A DNA stretch of 41,121 nt from an uncultured Oscillospiraceae bacterium (GTDB taxonomy: Bacteria > Bacillota > Clostridia > Oscillospirales > Oscillospiraceae): assembly GCA_947626785.1 (NCBI GenBank), contig CANQTO010000019.1, forward strand, positions 1 through 41,121. The letters run 5' to 3'. Within the stretch, counting starts at the first letter, position 1. The number at the start of each line of letters is the position of its first letter. Below, one piece after another: positions 14,908 to 22,438 of this stretch. Under the pieces are notes generated by a model. That model was not told the DNA's origin. It searched no databases and saw only the letters and a program-made list of their open reading frames with translations. The position numbers and the translations under genes were made by a program.

Positions 14908-15933
14908 ATGGAACGAGAAGTTATTATAGCTACTACTGACGAAAACGGTGCCGCATTGGAAAAAGAAGAAACGATCAACCTTCCCATCAAAACAGCAAAC
15001 GCCATCGCCCAGACTTATTTGGACAGTGTTTCCAGCGACGACTTATATGAAGCGGAGACGGCCCTTAAAGATCTCAATGCCATTGTTCAAAGAGTTATTC
15101 AGCAGACAGTAAAAGCGGGAGATGCCGACGATTGGCACAATTTCGCGGTCGATGTCGCGAGGAAAGCCCTGTATGACCTGGCATGCGATCTTCTCGAGTG
15201 CGGATTGTCGATTTATCCCAAGAATATTGATTTGCTGGCAGATTATCTCCAGTATGGTATCTCTTGCGGAAGGATAGAAAAATGCAGGTCATTCTACAAG
15301 GTGCTCTCTAAGATACCTAAAATCCGCTGGAGCTGGCGCGGATACAGCTTCTCTGTCAGCTACCTGACGTATCTTTGGGAGCGGAGTGATTCAGAGAAAG
15401 AGCTGGAAAAGCTTCAAGAAGAGATGATGAGTCTTGCGGCAGCTTTCAGACAGAATCTTCCCTATGATGAGGAAAGCTATCGATGCGAGGCCGAGATCTA
15501 TAAACTGCTGCACAAGAAGAAAGAGGAAGAGGAAGTTCTTCGTTTGGCTTTGAGCAAGTTAAAGATCGCTCCGAAATGTGCTCTTAGGCTTTCAGATTTG
15601 TTATTTGACCGTGGAGATTATGAAGAGGCGTTGACATTGATCCAACGAGGCCTCCGCGACGCTATGCAAACGCAGAGATCCGTAAATGAGGGGTATTTGT
15701 ATTATCTTATGGGCCTTACAAAGATGGCTCTGGCACAGCGGGCAGAGCAGGCGGGGACCCCCATCTCGGAGGAAACGGCATACGATATCTACGCCGATTT
15801 TGATATTTCCCTGCGGCAGGAGCGTAGAGTGGCATATGTCAATACGATGAAAGCGAAAACGATCGTCCTTGTAAATAAATCTGGGGCTCCTATCCCGGAG
15901 AAATATGAAGAACTCAATTACCTGATCCAATAG
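14908..15933 (+). CDS. TPR-like helical repeat protein, 341 aa (island)
   Basis: A soluble all-helical protein with TPR-type repeats. Examples are ALYDLACDLLECGLSIYPKN, YLQYGISCGRIEKCRSFYKV, SYRCEAEIYKLLHKKKEEEE and the clear unit LLFDRGDYEEALTLIQRGLR. A helical segment GYLYYLMGLTKMALAQRAEQ follows. Such repeats usually scaffold protein complexes. ATG 14908 is chosen because AAGGAG (14892-14897) is 10 bases upstream; the earlier ATG 14899 is only one base from it. It follows the ATPase gene by 14 bases in the same frame of transcription. It is probably an adaptor for the VirD4-like ATPase, but that is inference from context only. Confidence 0.75.
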   Translation: MEREVIIATTDENGAALEKEETINLPIKTANAIAQTYLDSVSSDDLYEAETALKDLNAIVQRVIQQTVKAGDADDWHNFAVDVARKALYDLACDLLECGLSIYPKNIDLLADYLQYGISCGRIEKCRSFYKVLSKIPKIRWSWRGYSFSVSYLTYLWERSDSEKELEKLQEEMMSLAAAFRQNLPYDEESYRCEAEIYKLLHKKKEEEEVLRLALSKLKIAPKCALRLSDLLFDRGDYEEALTLIQRGLRDAMQTQRSVNEGYLYYLMGLTKMALAQRAEQAGTPISEETAYDIYADFDISLRQERRVAYVNTMKAKTIVLVNKSGAPIPEKYEELNYLIQ

Positions 15934-15965
15934 GATAGCGGACGACTTGGAAGAGGGTGAAGTTT

Positions 15966-16928
15966 ATGAGCGCTGATATTGCGAAACTGAATAAACAGGT
16001 CGAACAGTTCTGCGGCAGCCCAAGCTCTCTGTTTTTTAGCGAGGCACAAGAACTTTTAAAGGAGCTTCTTAAGGCGCTCTGCTGCGAAGAGGACCTCTTG
16101 AAACGCAACAAGTTGGAGCAGCTTCTCGGTGTGGTTCGTCGTTCTTCTGAAGCTGACGTGTCGACCTATGCGCATGTTCTTGATGCCATCGCTCTTGAAG
16201 AATATGAAGCCGGAGACGTTGATTTCGCAGAATGCCTATTCCGCCGTGCTTCTGATTTGGTTGATGACCATTCCCTTAATAATAATTTGGCCTATGTGCT
16301 GCGAAGAAAAGGGCATGATTCGATCAACAGGTACGAAGTGATCACTTTGCTGCTCCCTGGGGTCCAAAATAGAGATCCATTCTGTCTCATTAATATGGGC
16401 TTGCTTTTCGCGCTGGGCTTTTCCACTCCCGATGACTGGAAAACTGCCGATGATCTGTTCGCACTGCTGCCGGATGAGATAGATGGAGCCGTTTCCTGGT
16501 GGGAAAGACTTGGCAAGAATAACGACTCCGAAGGTTACTTAGTTCATTTTTTCCTTCTGCGACACGGAAAGATCGAACATAGTAGTCTGGGTTCGATCCG
16601 AAGCGTAGCCGCGCGTTTGGCAAAGAGTATGGACGGATTTCCTGAGTGGCTTGCAAAGGATTATGCCATCGAAACACTCAATGATGTAGTCGAATGTATG
16701 GCCGATCCAGACTTTGATTCTATTCTGGAGAACTTCCTTGAAAAGATGCCGCGCTCCAGAGAAAGCGTCGACGAGATGCTGGAAGTTGTGTCCAGCTGGG
16801 ATTTGTGGCCGGTGTACGATAAGCTGCTGACCGATTGTGCCGGGTTCCTTTCGCCGGAAGAGCTGGAAAAGCTGAAAGCTGATTATAAAAAAACCTTCTC
16901 CGTCCCGCTTCCTGACGAAGAAGAATGA
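15966..16928 (+). CDS. Helical-repeat (TPR/Sel1-like) protein, 320 aa (island)
   Basis: Soluble and helical. The middle has repeat-like features: HVLDAIALEEYEAGDVDFAECLFRRASDL and NNNLAYVLRRKG look like one TPR pair, and INMGLLFALGFSTPDDWKTADDLFALLP like a Sel1-type unit. The C-terminal half (ESVDEMLEVVSSWDLWPVYDKLL) is Trp-rich and unassigned. ATG 15966 is preceded by AGAGGGTG at good distance; the GTG at 15957 would lie inside that site. It is the fourth gene of the cassette, 32 bases after the other TPR-like gene. The two may be distant paralogues or form a joint scaffold. Family identity is tentative. Confidence 0.7.
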   Translation: MSADIAKLNKQVEQFCGSPSSLFFSEAQELLKELLKALCCEEDLLKRNKLEQLLGVVRRSSEADVSTYAHVLDAIALEEYEAGDVDFAECLFRRASDLVDDHSLNNNLAYVLRRKGHDSINRYEVITLLLPGVQNRDPFCLINMGLLFALGFSTPDDWKTADDLFALLPDEIDGAVSWWERLGKNNDSEGYLVHFFLLRHGKIEHSSLGSIRSVAARLAKSMDGFPEWLAKDYAIETLNDVVECMADPDFDSILENFLEKMPRSRESVDEMLEVVSSWDLWPVYDKLLTDCAGFLSPEELEKLKADYKKTFSVPLPDEEE

Positions 16929-16952
16929 CGCACAGACTGTCGGAGGAAAGAT

Positions 16953-17330
16953 ATGAAAAAAGCTGAGTTTATAGAATTACTTGACGAGTATCTCAATAAT
17001 ACCGGAATGAACAGCGGATGCTATAACGGCGCATTCCTCAGTGTTGGAGATGAAAAAAATGTCAACACGAGTATCTACATTGACGATGAGGATCGTATTT
17101 GGGTCGCAGATGACGAATCTGTAAAACGGGTCAAGACTTCTATTCATGTAGATGATATCGTTGAGATCAGGTATTCGGCGTTCGGCAGCGATGGAGGCAG
17201 ATTCTTTGTTATCTGCCGGGACTATTCCGGATTGGATTTCTGCGAGGGGGAAATTGGCTTTTTCACAGACGGTTATTATGGAAGCTTTAAAAAGGCTACG
17301 GATTGGTTCACAAACGATCCTGCGCAATAA
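16953..17330 (+). CDS. Small acidic island protein, 125 aa
   Basis: I do not recognise this family. The protein is acidic and compact: an N-terminal helix MKKAEFIELLDEYLNN is followed by alternating beta-like stretches (GAFLSVGDEK, NTSIYIDDEDRIWVADDES, RVKTSIHVDDIVEIRYSAFG, GRFFVICRDYSGLDF). The fold may be SMI1/KNR4-like or an immunity-protein-like alpha/beta sandwich, which is a guess from pattern only. GGAGG lies 6 bases before ATG 16953. As last gene of the cassette, small and acidic, it could be an inhibitor, chaperone or antitoxin-like partner. A strong terminator follows at once. Confidence 0.7.
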   Translation: MKKAEFIELLDEYLNNTGMNSGCYNGAFLSVGDEKNVNTSIYIDDEDRIWVADDESVKRVKTSIHVDDIVEIRYSAFGSDGGRFFVICRDYSGLDFCEGEIGFFTDGYYGSFKKATDWFTNDPAQ

Positions 17331-17353
17331 TGTGCAATAAGCAATAAAATGAT

Positions 17354-17399
17354 GGGGCTGTGAAAAGTGAGCCTTTTACGGCTCATTTTTCACAGCCCC
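17354..17399. terminator. 20-bp-stem terminator hairpin at the right end of the island
   Basis: Stem 17354-17373 pairs with 17380-17399 around TTTTAC: 19 Watson-Crick pairs and one G-T. The arm begins GGGGCTGTG. It lies between the convergent cassette (plus) and UPF0210 (minus) genes, with T-rich sequence on the minus side (ATCATTTTATTG). Confidence 0.8.
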
Positions 17400-17449
17400 T
17401 TGTGATATCATGCCCTCAACGCTCTCATACTATTTAAAGAAAATCAGTA

Positions 17450-18805
17450 TCAGTTTTTCAAACTGTGCAGGGGGGCCGGGATGCGGCCGCCCCGGGCGAC
17501 GAACTCCGCGGCGGAGCCGGCGCGCAGAGGCATCACCGGCGCGGAGCCCAACAGGCCGCCGAAATCCACCCGGTCGCCCACGGTCTTGCCCTGGGCGGGA
17601 ATGACCCGGACGGCGGTGGTCTTGTTGTTCACAACGCCGATGGCCGCCTCGTCGGCGATCAGGGCGGAGAGGGTCTCGGCGGGGGTGTCGCCGGGGACGG
17701 CGATCATGTCCAGACCCACAGAGCAGACGCAGGTCATAGCCTCCAGCTTGTCGATGCTCAGAGCGCCGGCCTCCACGGCGGAGATCATGCCCGCGTCCTC
17801 GGAGACGGGGATGAAGGCCCCGGACAAGCCGCCCACATGGCTGGAGGCCATGACGCCGCCCTTCTTCACCGCGTCGTTCAGGAGGGCCAGGGCCGCGGTG
17901 GTGCCGTGCCCGCCGCACTTCTCCAGGCCCATGATCTCCAAAATCTCCGCCACGCTGTCGCCCACGGCGGGGGTGGGGGCCAGGGACAGGTCCACCACGC
18001 CGAAGGGCACGCCCAGACGGCGGGAGGCCTCCTGGGCCACCAGCTGGCCCATGCGGGTGATCTTGAAGGCGGTCTTCTTCACCGTCTCGGCCACCACGTC
18101 AAAGGGCTGGCCCTTGCAGTCCCGCAGGGCGTGGGCTACCACGCCGGGGCCGGACACGCCCACATTGATGACGCACTCCGGCTCGCCCACCCCGTGGAAG
18201 GCGCCGGCCATGAAGGGGTTGTCCTCCACGGCGTTGGCGAAGACCACCAGCTTGGCGCAGCCCAGAGGGCCCAGGGCGGCGGCCTCCTTGATGATCCGGC
18301 CCATGAGGGCCACCGCGTCCATATTGATGCCAGCCCGGGTAGAGGCCACGTTGACGCTGGAGCAGACCAGGTCCGTCTCCGTCAGGGCCTGGGGGATGGA
18401 GTGGATCAGCTTCAGGTCGCTCTCGGTAAAGCCCTTGTGGGCCAGGGCCGAGAAGCCGCCGATGAAGTTCACGCCCACGGCCTTGGCGGCCCGGTCCAGG
18501 GCTGCGGCCAGGGGGACATAGTCCTCCGCCCGGCAGGCGGCGGCCACCAGGGAGATGGGGCTGACGGAGATGCGCTTGTTGACGATGGGGATGCCGAACT
18601 CCTGCTCGATGGCGCAGCCGGTCTCCACCAGCTTCTCCGCCTTGCGGCAGATCTTGTCGTACACCCGCCGGCAGCAGGTCTCCAGACTGTCCGAGGCGCA
18701 GTCCAGCAGGTTGATGCCCATGGTGACGGTGCGCACGTCCAGATGCTGCTGGTCGATCATCTGGATGGTTTGCAGTATTTCGCTGCTGTTGATCAGATAA
18801 CTCAT
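17450..18805 (-). CDS. UPF0210 (DUF711/PFL) family protein
   Basis: A 451-residue member of the UPF0210/DUF711 family, which is related to the anaerobic formate-lyase-type (PFL-like) fold. Family stretches are [16 protein letters not shown] at the N-terminus, [56 protein letters not shown] and the C-terminal [19 protein letters not shown] with [16 protein letters not shown]. The biochemical role of the family is not known. ATG 18805 is chosen from AGGGGAAACT just before it; the longer frame from 18919 would run into the ACT gene. It follows the ACT-domain gene by 13 bases, an arrangement conserved in many Gram-positive bacteria, so the ACT protein is probably its ligand-sensing partner. Confidence 0.92.
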   Translation of the reverse strand: MSYLINSSEILQTIQMIDQQHLDVRTVTMGINLLDCASDSLETCCRRVYDKICRKAEKLVETGCAIEQEFGIPIVNKRISVSPISLVAAACRAEDYVPLAAALDRAAKAVGVNFIGGFSALAHKGFTESDLKLIHSIPQALTETDLVCSSVNVASTRAGINMDAVALMGRIIKEAAALGPLGCAKLVVFANAVEDNPFMAGAFHGVGEPECVINVGVSGPGVVAHALRDCKGQPFDVVAETVKKTAFKITRMGQLVAQEASRRLGVPFGVVDLSLAPTPAVGDSVAEILEIMGLEKCGGHGTTAALALLNDAVKKGGVMASSHVGGLSGAFIPVSEDAGMISAVEAGALSIDKLEAMTCVCSVGLDMIAVPGDTPAETLSALIADEAAIGVVNNKTTAVRVIPAQGKTVGDRVDFGGLLGSAPVMPLRAGSAAEFVARGGRIPAPLHSLKN

Positions 18806-18818
18806 AGTTTCCCCTGCC

Positions 18819-19088
18819 TCAGATCCGGTGCATGGCCTCAAAGATGTCCTGCCGCTGGATGTGGACATCCAGGCTCCGCTCCGCGCCCTTTTCCCGCAGG
18901 AAGCGGGCCAGCTCGTCAAAGGGCAGGGGGCAGTCGGCCAGGTCCACCAGCATGATCATGGCGAAGTATTCCTGCATCAAAGTCTGGCTGATATCCAGGA
19001 TGTTGATCTCCTTTTCGGCCAGAAGGCCGGTCACATAGGCGGTGATGCCCTTGGAGTCCATGGCAAAAACGCTGACGATGGCTTTCAT
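18819..19088 (-). CDS. ACT-domain protein (UPF0237 family)
   Basis: An 89-residue stand-alone ACT domain: [37 protein letters not shown] beta-alpha-beta start, then [18 protein letters not shown] and a C-terminal helix [12 protein letters not shown] domains bind small ligands, often amino acids, and regulate partner proteins. ATG 19088 has AAGGAG 6 bases upstream; the frame could open earlier at 19109 without a ribosome site. It is the first gene of the two-gene ACT-UPF0210 operon, and its mRNA probably carries a long structured leader (see 19129-19327). The ligand is unknown. Confidence 0.92.
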   Translation of the reverse strand: MKAIVSVFAMDSKGITAYVTGLLAEKEINILDISQTLMQEYFAMIMLVDLADCPLPFDELARFLREKGAERSLDVHIQRQDIFEAMHRI

Positions 19089-19128
19089 AGATTTCTCCTT
19101 CGATTTCACAGATAGATATGGCTATTAT

Positions 19129-19220
19129 AATGACTATATGTTGGCGAAACGCAAGAAGCGTTTCGCCGAGCAGCTATGCTGCTCAGCAAAACAGCAGTGC
19201 TGTTTTGCCATATATTCATT
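19129..19220. repeat. Three-hairpin module A in the ACT-UPF0210 leader
   Basis: An outer stem AATGACTATATG (19129-19140) with CATATATTCATT (19209-19220) has 11 pairs and one mismatch. It encloses three abutting perfect hairpins: 19143-19152/19158-19167 (10 bp, GGCGAAACGC), 19168-19174/19178-19184 (7 bp, GAGCAGC) and 19186-19195/19199-19208 (10 bp, GCAAAACAGC). Nearly every base is paired. Loops are only 3-5 bases. Confidence 0.85.
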
Positions 19221-19222
19221 TC

Positions 19223-19327
19223 AATGAGTATCGCGCCAATGATTCTTTGAATCATTGGCAGCCAAACTTGTCGTTTGGCTGCGGAAACAATCGAACTGTC
19301 GATTGTTTCCGCGTAGCGATAATCATT
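19223..19327. repeat. Three-hairpin module B in the ACT-UPF0210 leader
   Basis: An outer stem AATGAGTATCGC (19223-19234) with GCGATAATCATT (19316-19327) has 11 pairs and one mismatch. It encloses hairpins 19235-19244/19250-19259 (10 bp), 19260-19267/19273-19280 (8 bp) and 19281-19294/19299-19312 (14 bp). The ends AATGA-N-TAT and ATA-N-TCATT are the same as in module A, while the hairpin sequences are unrelated. Confidence 0.85.
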
Positions 19328-19352
19328 ATACTGAAACCGGCAGAAATTTCAA
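19325..19352 (-). promoter_or_regulatory. Candidate promoter of the ACT-UPF0210 operon
   Basis: On the minus strand TTGAAA (19352-19347), a 16-base spacer and TATAAT (19330-19325). Transcription from about 19318 would give a leader of about 230 bases made largely of the hairpin modules. The TATAAT overlaps the conserved end of module B. Confidence 0.6.
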
Positions 19353-19377
19353 CAGAAAATTTCCGGATTATACGCAA

Positions 19378-19402
19378 AAGCCCCGGCGGTCCGCCGGGGC
19401 TT
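19378..19402 (-). terminator. Intrinsic terminator of the PurN-like gene
   Basis: AAGCCCCGGCG/CGCCGGGGCTT with loop GTC, followed on the minus strand by TTTGCG. It lies 11 bases after the stop codon of the gene at 19414. Confidence 0.75.
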
Positions 19403-19413
19403 ATCAACGCGGT

Positions 19414-20058
19414 TTAATTTTTAATGAGCTCTGAGCCGGGCTTTTCCTCCGCGATCAGGACCCGGTTGCCGTGGATGGAGAGCCGGCCGGCGCAGTAGAG
19501 CCCCACCGCCTGGGACAGCAGCTTCCACTCCGCGTCCTCCATGACCCGCCGGGCCAGGGAGGACGGATCGTCCTCCGGCAGGACGGGCACCGCCTTCTGG
19601 CAGATGATGCTGCCCACGCGGCCGTCCCCGTCGGCGAAATAGGCCGTGGCCCCGGTGACCTTCACGCCCCGCTCCAGCACCGCCCGGTGGACATCCCCCT
19701 CATAGTCCTCAAAGGCGGGGATCAGAGAGGGCCAGGTGCCGATGATGCGGTTCTTGAACTGGTAGGGGACCACACCCAGGGGCCGGTCATAGCCTGCCAG
19801 GATGACAAGCTCGATATCCATGTCCTTCAGCTTGTTGGCTACGGCCATGCTGTGGCTGGTCATGGTGGGGAAGAGCTCCGGGTCCACCACGTAGGCCGGG
19901 ACGCCGGCGTTCAGCGCCCGTTTCATGGCGTAGGCGTCCCGCTGGGGCGAGATGACCGCCACCAGATCCAGATCCGGCAGTTCATGAAAGTATATGGAGT
20001 CCAGGATCGCCTGAAGCTGCGCCCCGTCTCCCGAGGCCAGCGCGGCCGCTCTGACCAT
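19414..20058 (-). CDS. PurN-like formyltransferase-fold protein lacking the catalytic residues
   Basis: A 214-residue protein that aligns along its length with glycinamide ribonucleotide transformylase (PurN). Matches include ALASGDGAQLQAIL at the N-terminus, ELVILAGYDRP, the PSLIP loop, HRAVLERGVKVTGATAYF and QKAVPVLPEDDPSSLARRV. The three E. coli catalytic residues N106, H108 and D144 are replaced by G107, W109 and R147, and the GAR-phosphate motif GSN is GAQ. It is therefore unlikely to be the working PurN and may bind a related ligand or have a regulatory role. No purine genes are adjacent. GGGGGTGAT precedes ATG 20058, and a promoter lies at 20200-20172. Confidence 0.85.
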   Translation of the reverse strand: MVRAAALASGDGAQLQAILDSIYFHELPDLDLVAVISPQRDAYAMKRALNAGVPAYVVDPELFPTMTSHSMAVANKLKDMDIELVILAGYDRPLGVVPYQFKNRIIGTWPSLIPAFEDYEGDVHRAVLERGVKVTGATAYFADGDGRVGSIICQKAVPVLPEDDPSSLARRVMEDAEWKLLSQAVGLYCAGRLSIHGNRVLIAEEKPGSELIKN

Positions 20059-20094
20059 AGAGCATCACCCCCGTTTTCCGACGGAATTTCAACC

Positions 20095-20123
20095 TTGTGT
20101 ATCGGCGCGATTTGAGCTATAAT
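20095..20123 (+). promoter_or_regulatory. Promoter of the phosphatase-GNAT operon
   Basis: TTGTGT (20095-20100), a 17-base spacer and TATAAT (20118-20123). The start is near 20130. The leader contains the hairpin CCGCGCC/GGCGCGG (20134-20152). Confidence 0.65.
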
Positions 20124-20171
20124 AGGGACATGGCCGCGCCGGGACGGCGCGGATCTCCCTGATATCAGTTT

Positions 20172-20200
20172 ATTATACTGTATTTGATCTCTTCGGTCAA
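20172..20200 (-). promoter_or_regulatory. Promoter of the PurN-like gene
   Basis: On the minus strand TTGACC (20200-20195), a 17-base spacer and TATAAT (20177-20172). The start is near 20165, with a leader of about 107 bases. It lies downstream of, and faces, the plus-strand promoter at 20095. Confidence 0.7.
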
Positions 20201-20217
20201 GATTTGGAGGCGCGGTT

Positions 20218-21345
20218 ATGACGGAAATTTATCTCATTCGGCACACCCAGGCGGAGGGGAACCTCTACCGGATGATGCAGGGCCATTGGGACGGGGACGT
20301 GACCCCGGACGGCCGCCTCCAGATCGCCGCCCTGTCCAAGCGCTTTGAAAAGGTCCATGTGGACGCGGTCTACTCCAGCGACCTGTACCGGGCCATGGAG
20401 ACTGCCGGGGCCATCACGGGTCCCCACCGCCTGCCCTTACATACGGACCCCGACCTGCGGGAGATCAATCTGGGGCCCTGGGAGGCCCTGTTTTTCGCCA
20501 ACGTGTTCCGGGACGAGCCGGAGAGCGCGGAGCTCTTCCTCTTTGACCCGGACCACTGGGTGCGGGAGGGGGCGGAGACCTTCGGCCAGGTGACGGAGCG
20601 GGCCTACGCCGCCCTGGAGAGGATCGCCCGGCGGCACGAGGGGCAGACCGTGGCCGTGGTGAGCCACGGGGTGACTATCCGCTGCCTGCTGGCCAAGATC
20701 ACCGGCACCCCCCTCAATGAGACCAAGCGCCTGCCCATCGGCGGCAACACCGCCGTTTCCCGGCTTTTGTGGGACGGGGAGCGCTTCACCGCCGCCTACC
20801 TGAACGACGCCAGCCACTTGGAGGGCCTGCCGTTCCCCGCCTGGAGCGGCGGGGCCGACCTGCGGCACGAGAGCTTTGACCCGGCCACGGACCGGGCCTA
20901 TTACGAGAACTGTTACGCGGAGGCCTGGCGGGCCGCCCACGGCAGCCTGGCGGGCTTTGCCCCTGGCCCCTACTACGCCTCCGCCCTGGAGCACTACCGG
21001 GCCTATCCCGGGGCGGTGCTGAAGATGTACGACGGGGAGGAGGCCGTGGGCCTGGTGGATCTGGACACCGGCCGGGGCGCCCACGCCGGTTACGGCTGGG
21101 TGAGCCTGCTGTACCTGCGGGAGGATCACCGGGGCCGGGGCCTGGGCGTGCAGCTGCTGGCCCGGGCCATCCAGACCTACCGGTCCCTGGGCCGGAAGAG
21201 CCTGCGGCTGCACGTGTCGGAGGACAACAAGGCCGCCTTGGCCTTTTACCGGCACTGGGGCTTTGAGCAACTGGGTGAGGAGACGGGCGGCGGCGTGAAG
21301 CTGCTGCTGATGGAGCGGACTCTGGAGGGCAAGCGGCATGTATGA
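20218..21345 (+). CDS. Histidine phosphatase-GNAT acetyltransferase fusion
   Basis: A 375-residue two-domain protein. The N-terminal histidine phosphatase (phosphoglycerate-mutase-like, about 1-205) has the catalytic LIRHT (R8, H9), R58 in YSSDLYRAMETA, E82 in LREINLG and second His H150 in VVSHGVTIR. The C-terminal GNAT domain (about 225-372) shows the acetyl-CoA loop REDHRGRGLGVQLL and the beta-alpha finish EDNKAALAFYRHWGFEQLGE. Both sets of key residues look intact. GGAGG lies about 9 bases before ATG 20218. The metallophosphatase gene starts 8 bases before its stop. The joined activities suggest tailoring of one small phosphorylated amine-type metabolite, but no substrate is evident. Confidence 0.92.
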   Translation: MTEIYLIRHTQAEGNLYRMMQGHWDGDVTPDGRLQIAALSKRFEKVHVDAVYSSDLYRAMETAGAITGPHRLPLHTDPDLREINLGPWEALFFANVFRDEPESAELFLFDPDHWVREGAETFGQVTERAYAALERIARRHEGQTVAVVSHGVTIRCLLAKITGTPLNETKRLPIGGNTAVSRLLWDGERFTAAYLNDASHLEGLPFPAWSGGADLRHESFDPATDRAYYENCYAEAWRAAHGSLAGFAPGPYYASALEHYRAYPGAVLKMYDGEEAVGLVDLDTGRGAHAGYGWVSLLYLREDHRGRGLGVQLLARAIQTYRSLGRKSLRLHVSEDNKAALAFYRHWGFEQLGEETGGGVKLLLMERTLEGKRHV

Positions 21346-22438
21346 GCGAAAAGCGAAGATCCTGCCCCTGCGTTTTGCCCCCGGCCGGCGCATCCTGGTG
21401 ATCTCGGACATCCACGGGAACCTGGCCTATTTTGACGCCCTTTTGGAGAAGGCCGGCTTCTGCGGGCAGGACGAGCTGATCATCGACGGGGACTTTTTGG
21501 AGAAGGGCCCGGACAGCCTGGGCGTCCTGCGGCGGATCATGGAGCTGTCCAAAGGCGGCAACGTCCACGCGGTCCTGGGCAACTGCGACAACTGGGCCGA
21601 CCTCTATCAGCCGGACTGGACGGAGGAGGCCGGCGAGCGCGTGATGCACTACATCATGTGGCGGCAGAGCGGCCTGCTGTGGGAGATGCTCAACGCCTCC
21701 GGGGTGGATCTGTTCGAGATGGAGAGCCTGGGGGACTTCAAGGAGCTGCTGCGCCGGCGCTATGAGGCGGAGTGGGCCTTTTTAGAAAGCCTGCCCGACG
21801 CCATCGAGACGGAGAACTTCGTCTTCGCCCACGCGGGGGCGGACCCGGACAAGCCCCTGCGGGAGCACACCCAGGGGGAGCTGTGCCGCCTGGACAGCCT
21901 GCTGACCACCGGGAGAAAATTCAAAAGATGGCTCATCGTGGGCCACTGGCCCGTGATGCTCTACGGGCAGGATCGGGTCTGCGCCAACCCCATCATCGAC
22001 CGGGACAAGCGCATCGTCAGCATCGACGGGGGCTGCGTTTTGAAGGACGACGGCCAGCTCAACGCCCTCATCATCCCGGACCGGGACAGCACGGACTTTG
22101 AATTCGTGGCCTACGACCCCTTCCCGGTGAGGACTGTCACCCGGGACCAGGCGGGCAGCGAGCGCTCCTACTATATCCGCTGGGGGGACAGCCAGGTGCG
22201 GGTGCTGCGCCGGGGAGAGGAGTTCTCCCGCTGCCGCCACGTGCGCACGGGCTACGAGATGGACATCCTGACCAAGTACCTCTACTCCGATGGGGAGTAC
22301 AGCGACTGCAACGACAGCACCGACTATGTGCTGCCCCTGAAGGCCGGGGACCGGGTCAGCGTGATCGAGGAGACCTCCTTGGGCTATCTGGTCAAGCATA
22401 AGGGCGTCTCCGGCTGGTACTACGGAGAATTGAAGTGA
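21338..22438 (+). CDS. Calcineurin-like metallophosphatase with C-terminal SH3-like domain
   Basis: A 366-residue protein. The metallophosphoesterase core has D24 and H26 in SDIHGN, D52 in IDGDF, N82 and D84 in LGNCDN, H in FVFAHAG and H in LIVGHWP, so the two-metal site is complete. This core resembles bis(5'-nucleosyl)-tetraphosphatase/PrpE-type enzymes. The last about 60 residues (YVLPLKAGDRVSVIEETSLG, then WYYGEL) look like a bacterial SH3-type beta barrel. It overlaps the phosphatase-GNAT gene by 8 bases and the DUF1294 gene by 4, so all three are one operon. The substrate is not known. Confidence 0.9.
   Translation: MYERKAKILPLRFAPGRRILVISDIHGNLAYFDALLEKAGFCGQDELIIDGDFLEKGPDSLGVLRRIMELSKGGNVHAVLGNCDNWADLYQPDWTEEAGERVMHYIMWRQSGLLWEMLNASGVDLFEMESLGDFKELLRRRYEAEWAFLESLPDAIETENFVFAHAGADPDKPLREHTQGELCRLDSLLTTGRKFKRWLIVGHWPVMLYGQDRVCANPIIDRDKRIVSIDGGCVLKDDGQLNALIIPDRDSTDFEFVAYDPFPVRTVTRDQAGSERSYYIRWGDSQVRVLRRGEEFSRCRHVRTGYEMDILTKYLYSDGEYSDCNDSTDYVLPLKAGDRVSVIEETSLGYLVKHKGVSGWYYGELK

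Noticed and set aside
10445-17399. Integrative element with attachment-site repeats
   Set aside because: No integrase, no tRNA target and no direct repeat shared by the two ends could be found by eye, so the island's mode of entry is unknown.
18806-18919. N-terminal extension of UPF0210 to 18919
   Set aside because: It overlaps the ACT gene in another frame and lacks a ribosome site, and the family starts at [10 protein letters not shown].
19129-19327. CRISPR array
   Set aside because: The units are palindromes of different sequence with no constant repeat and spacer pattern.
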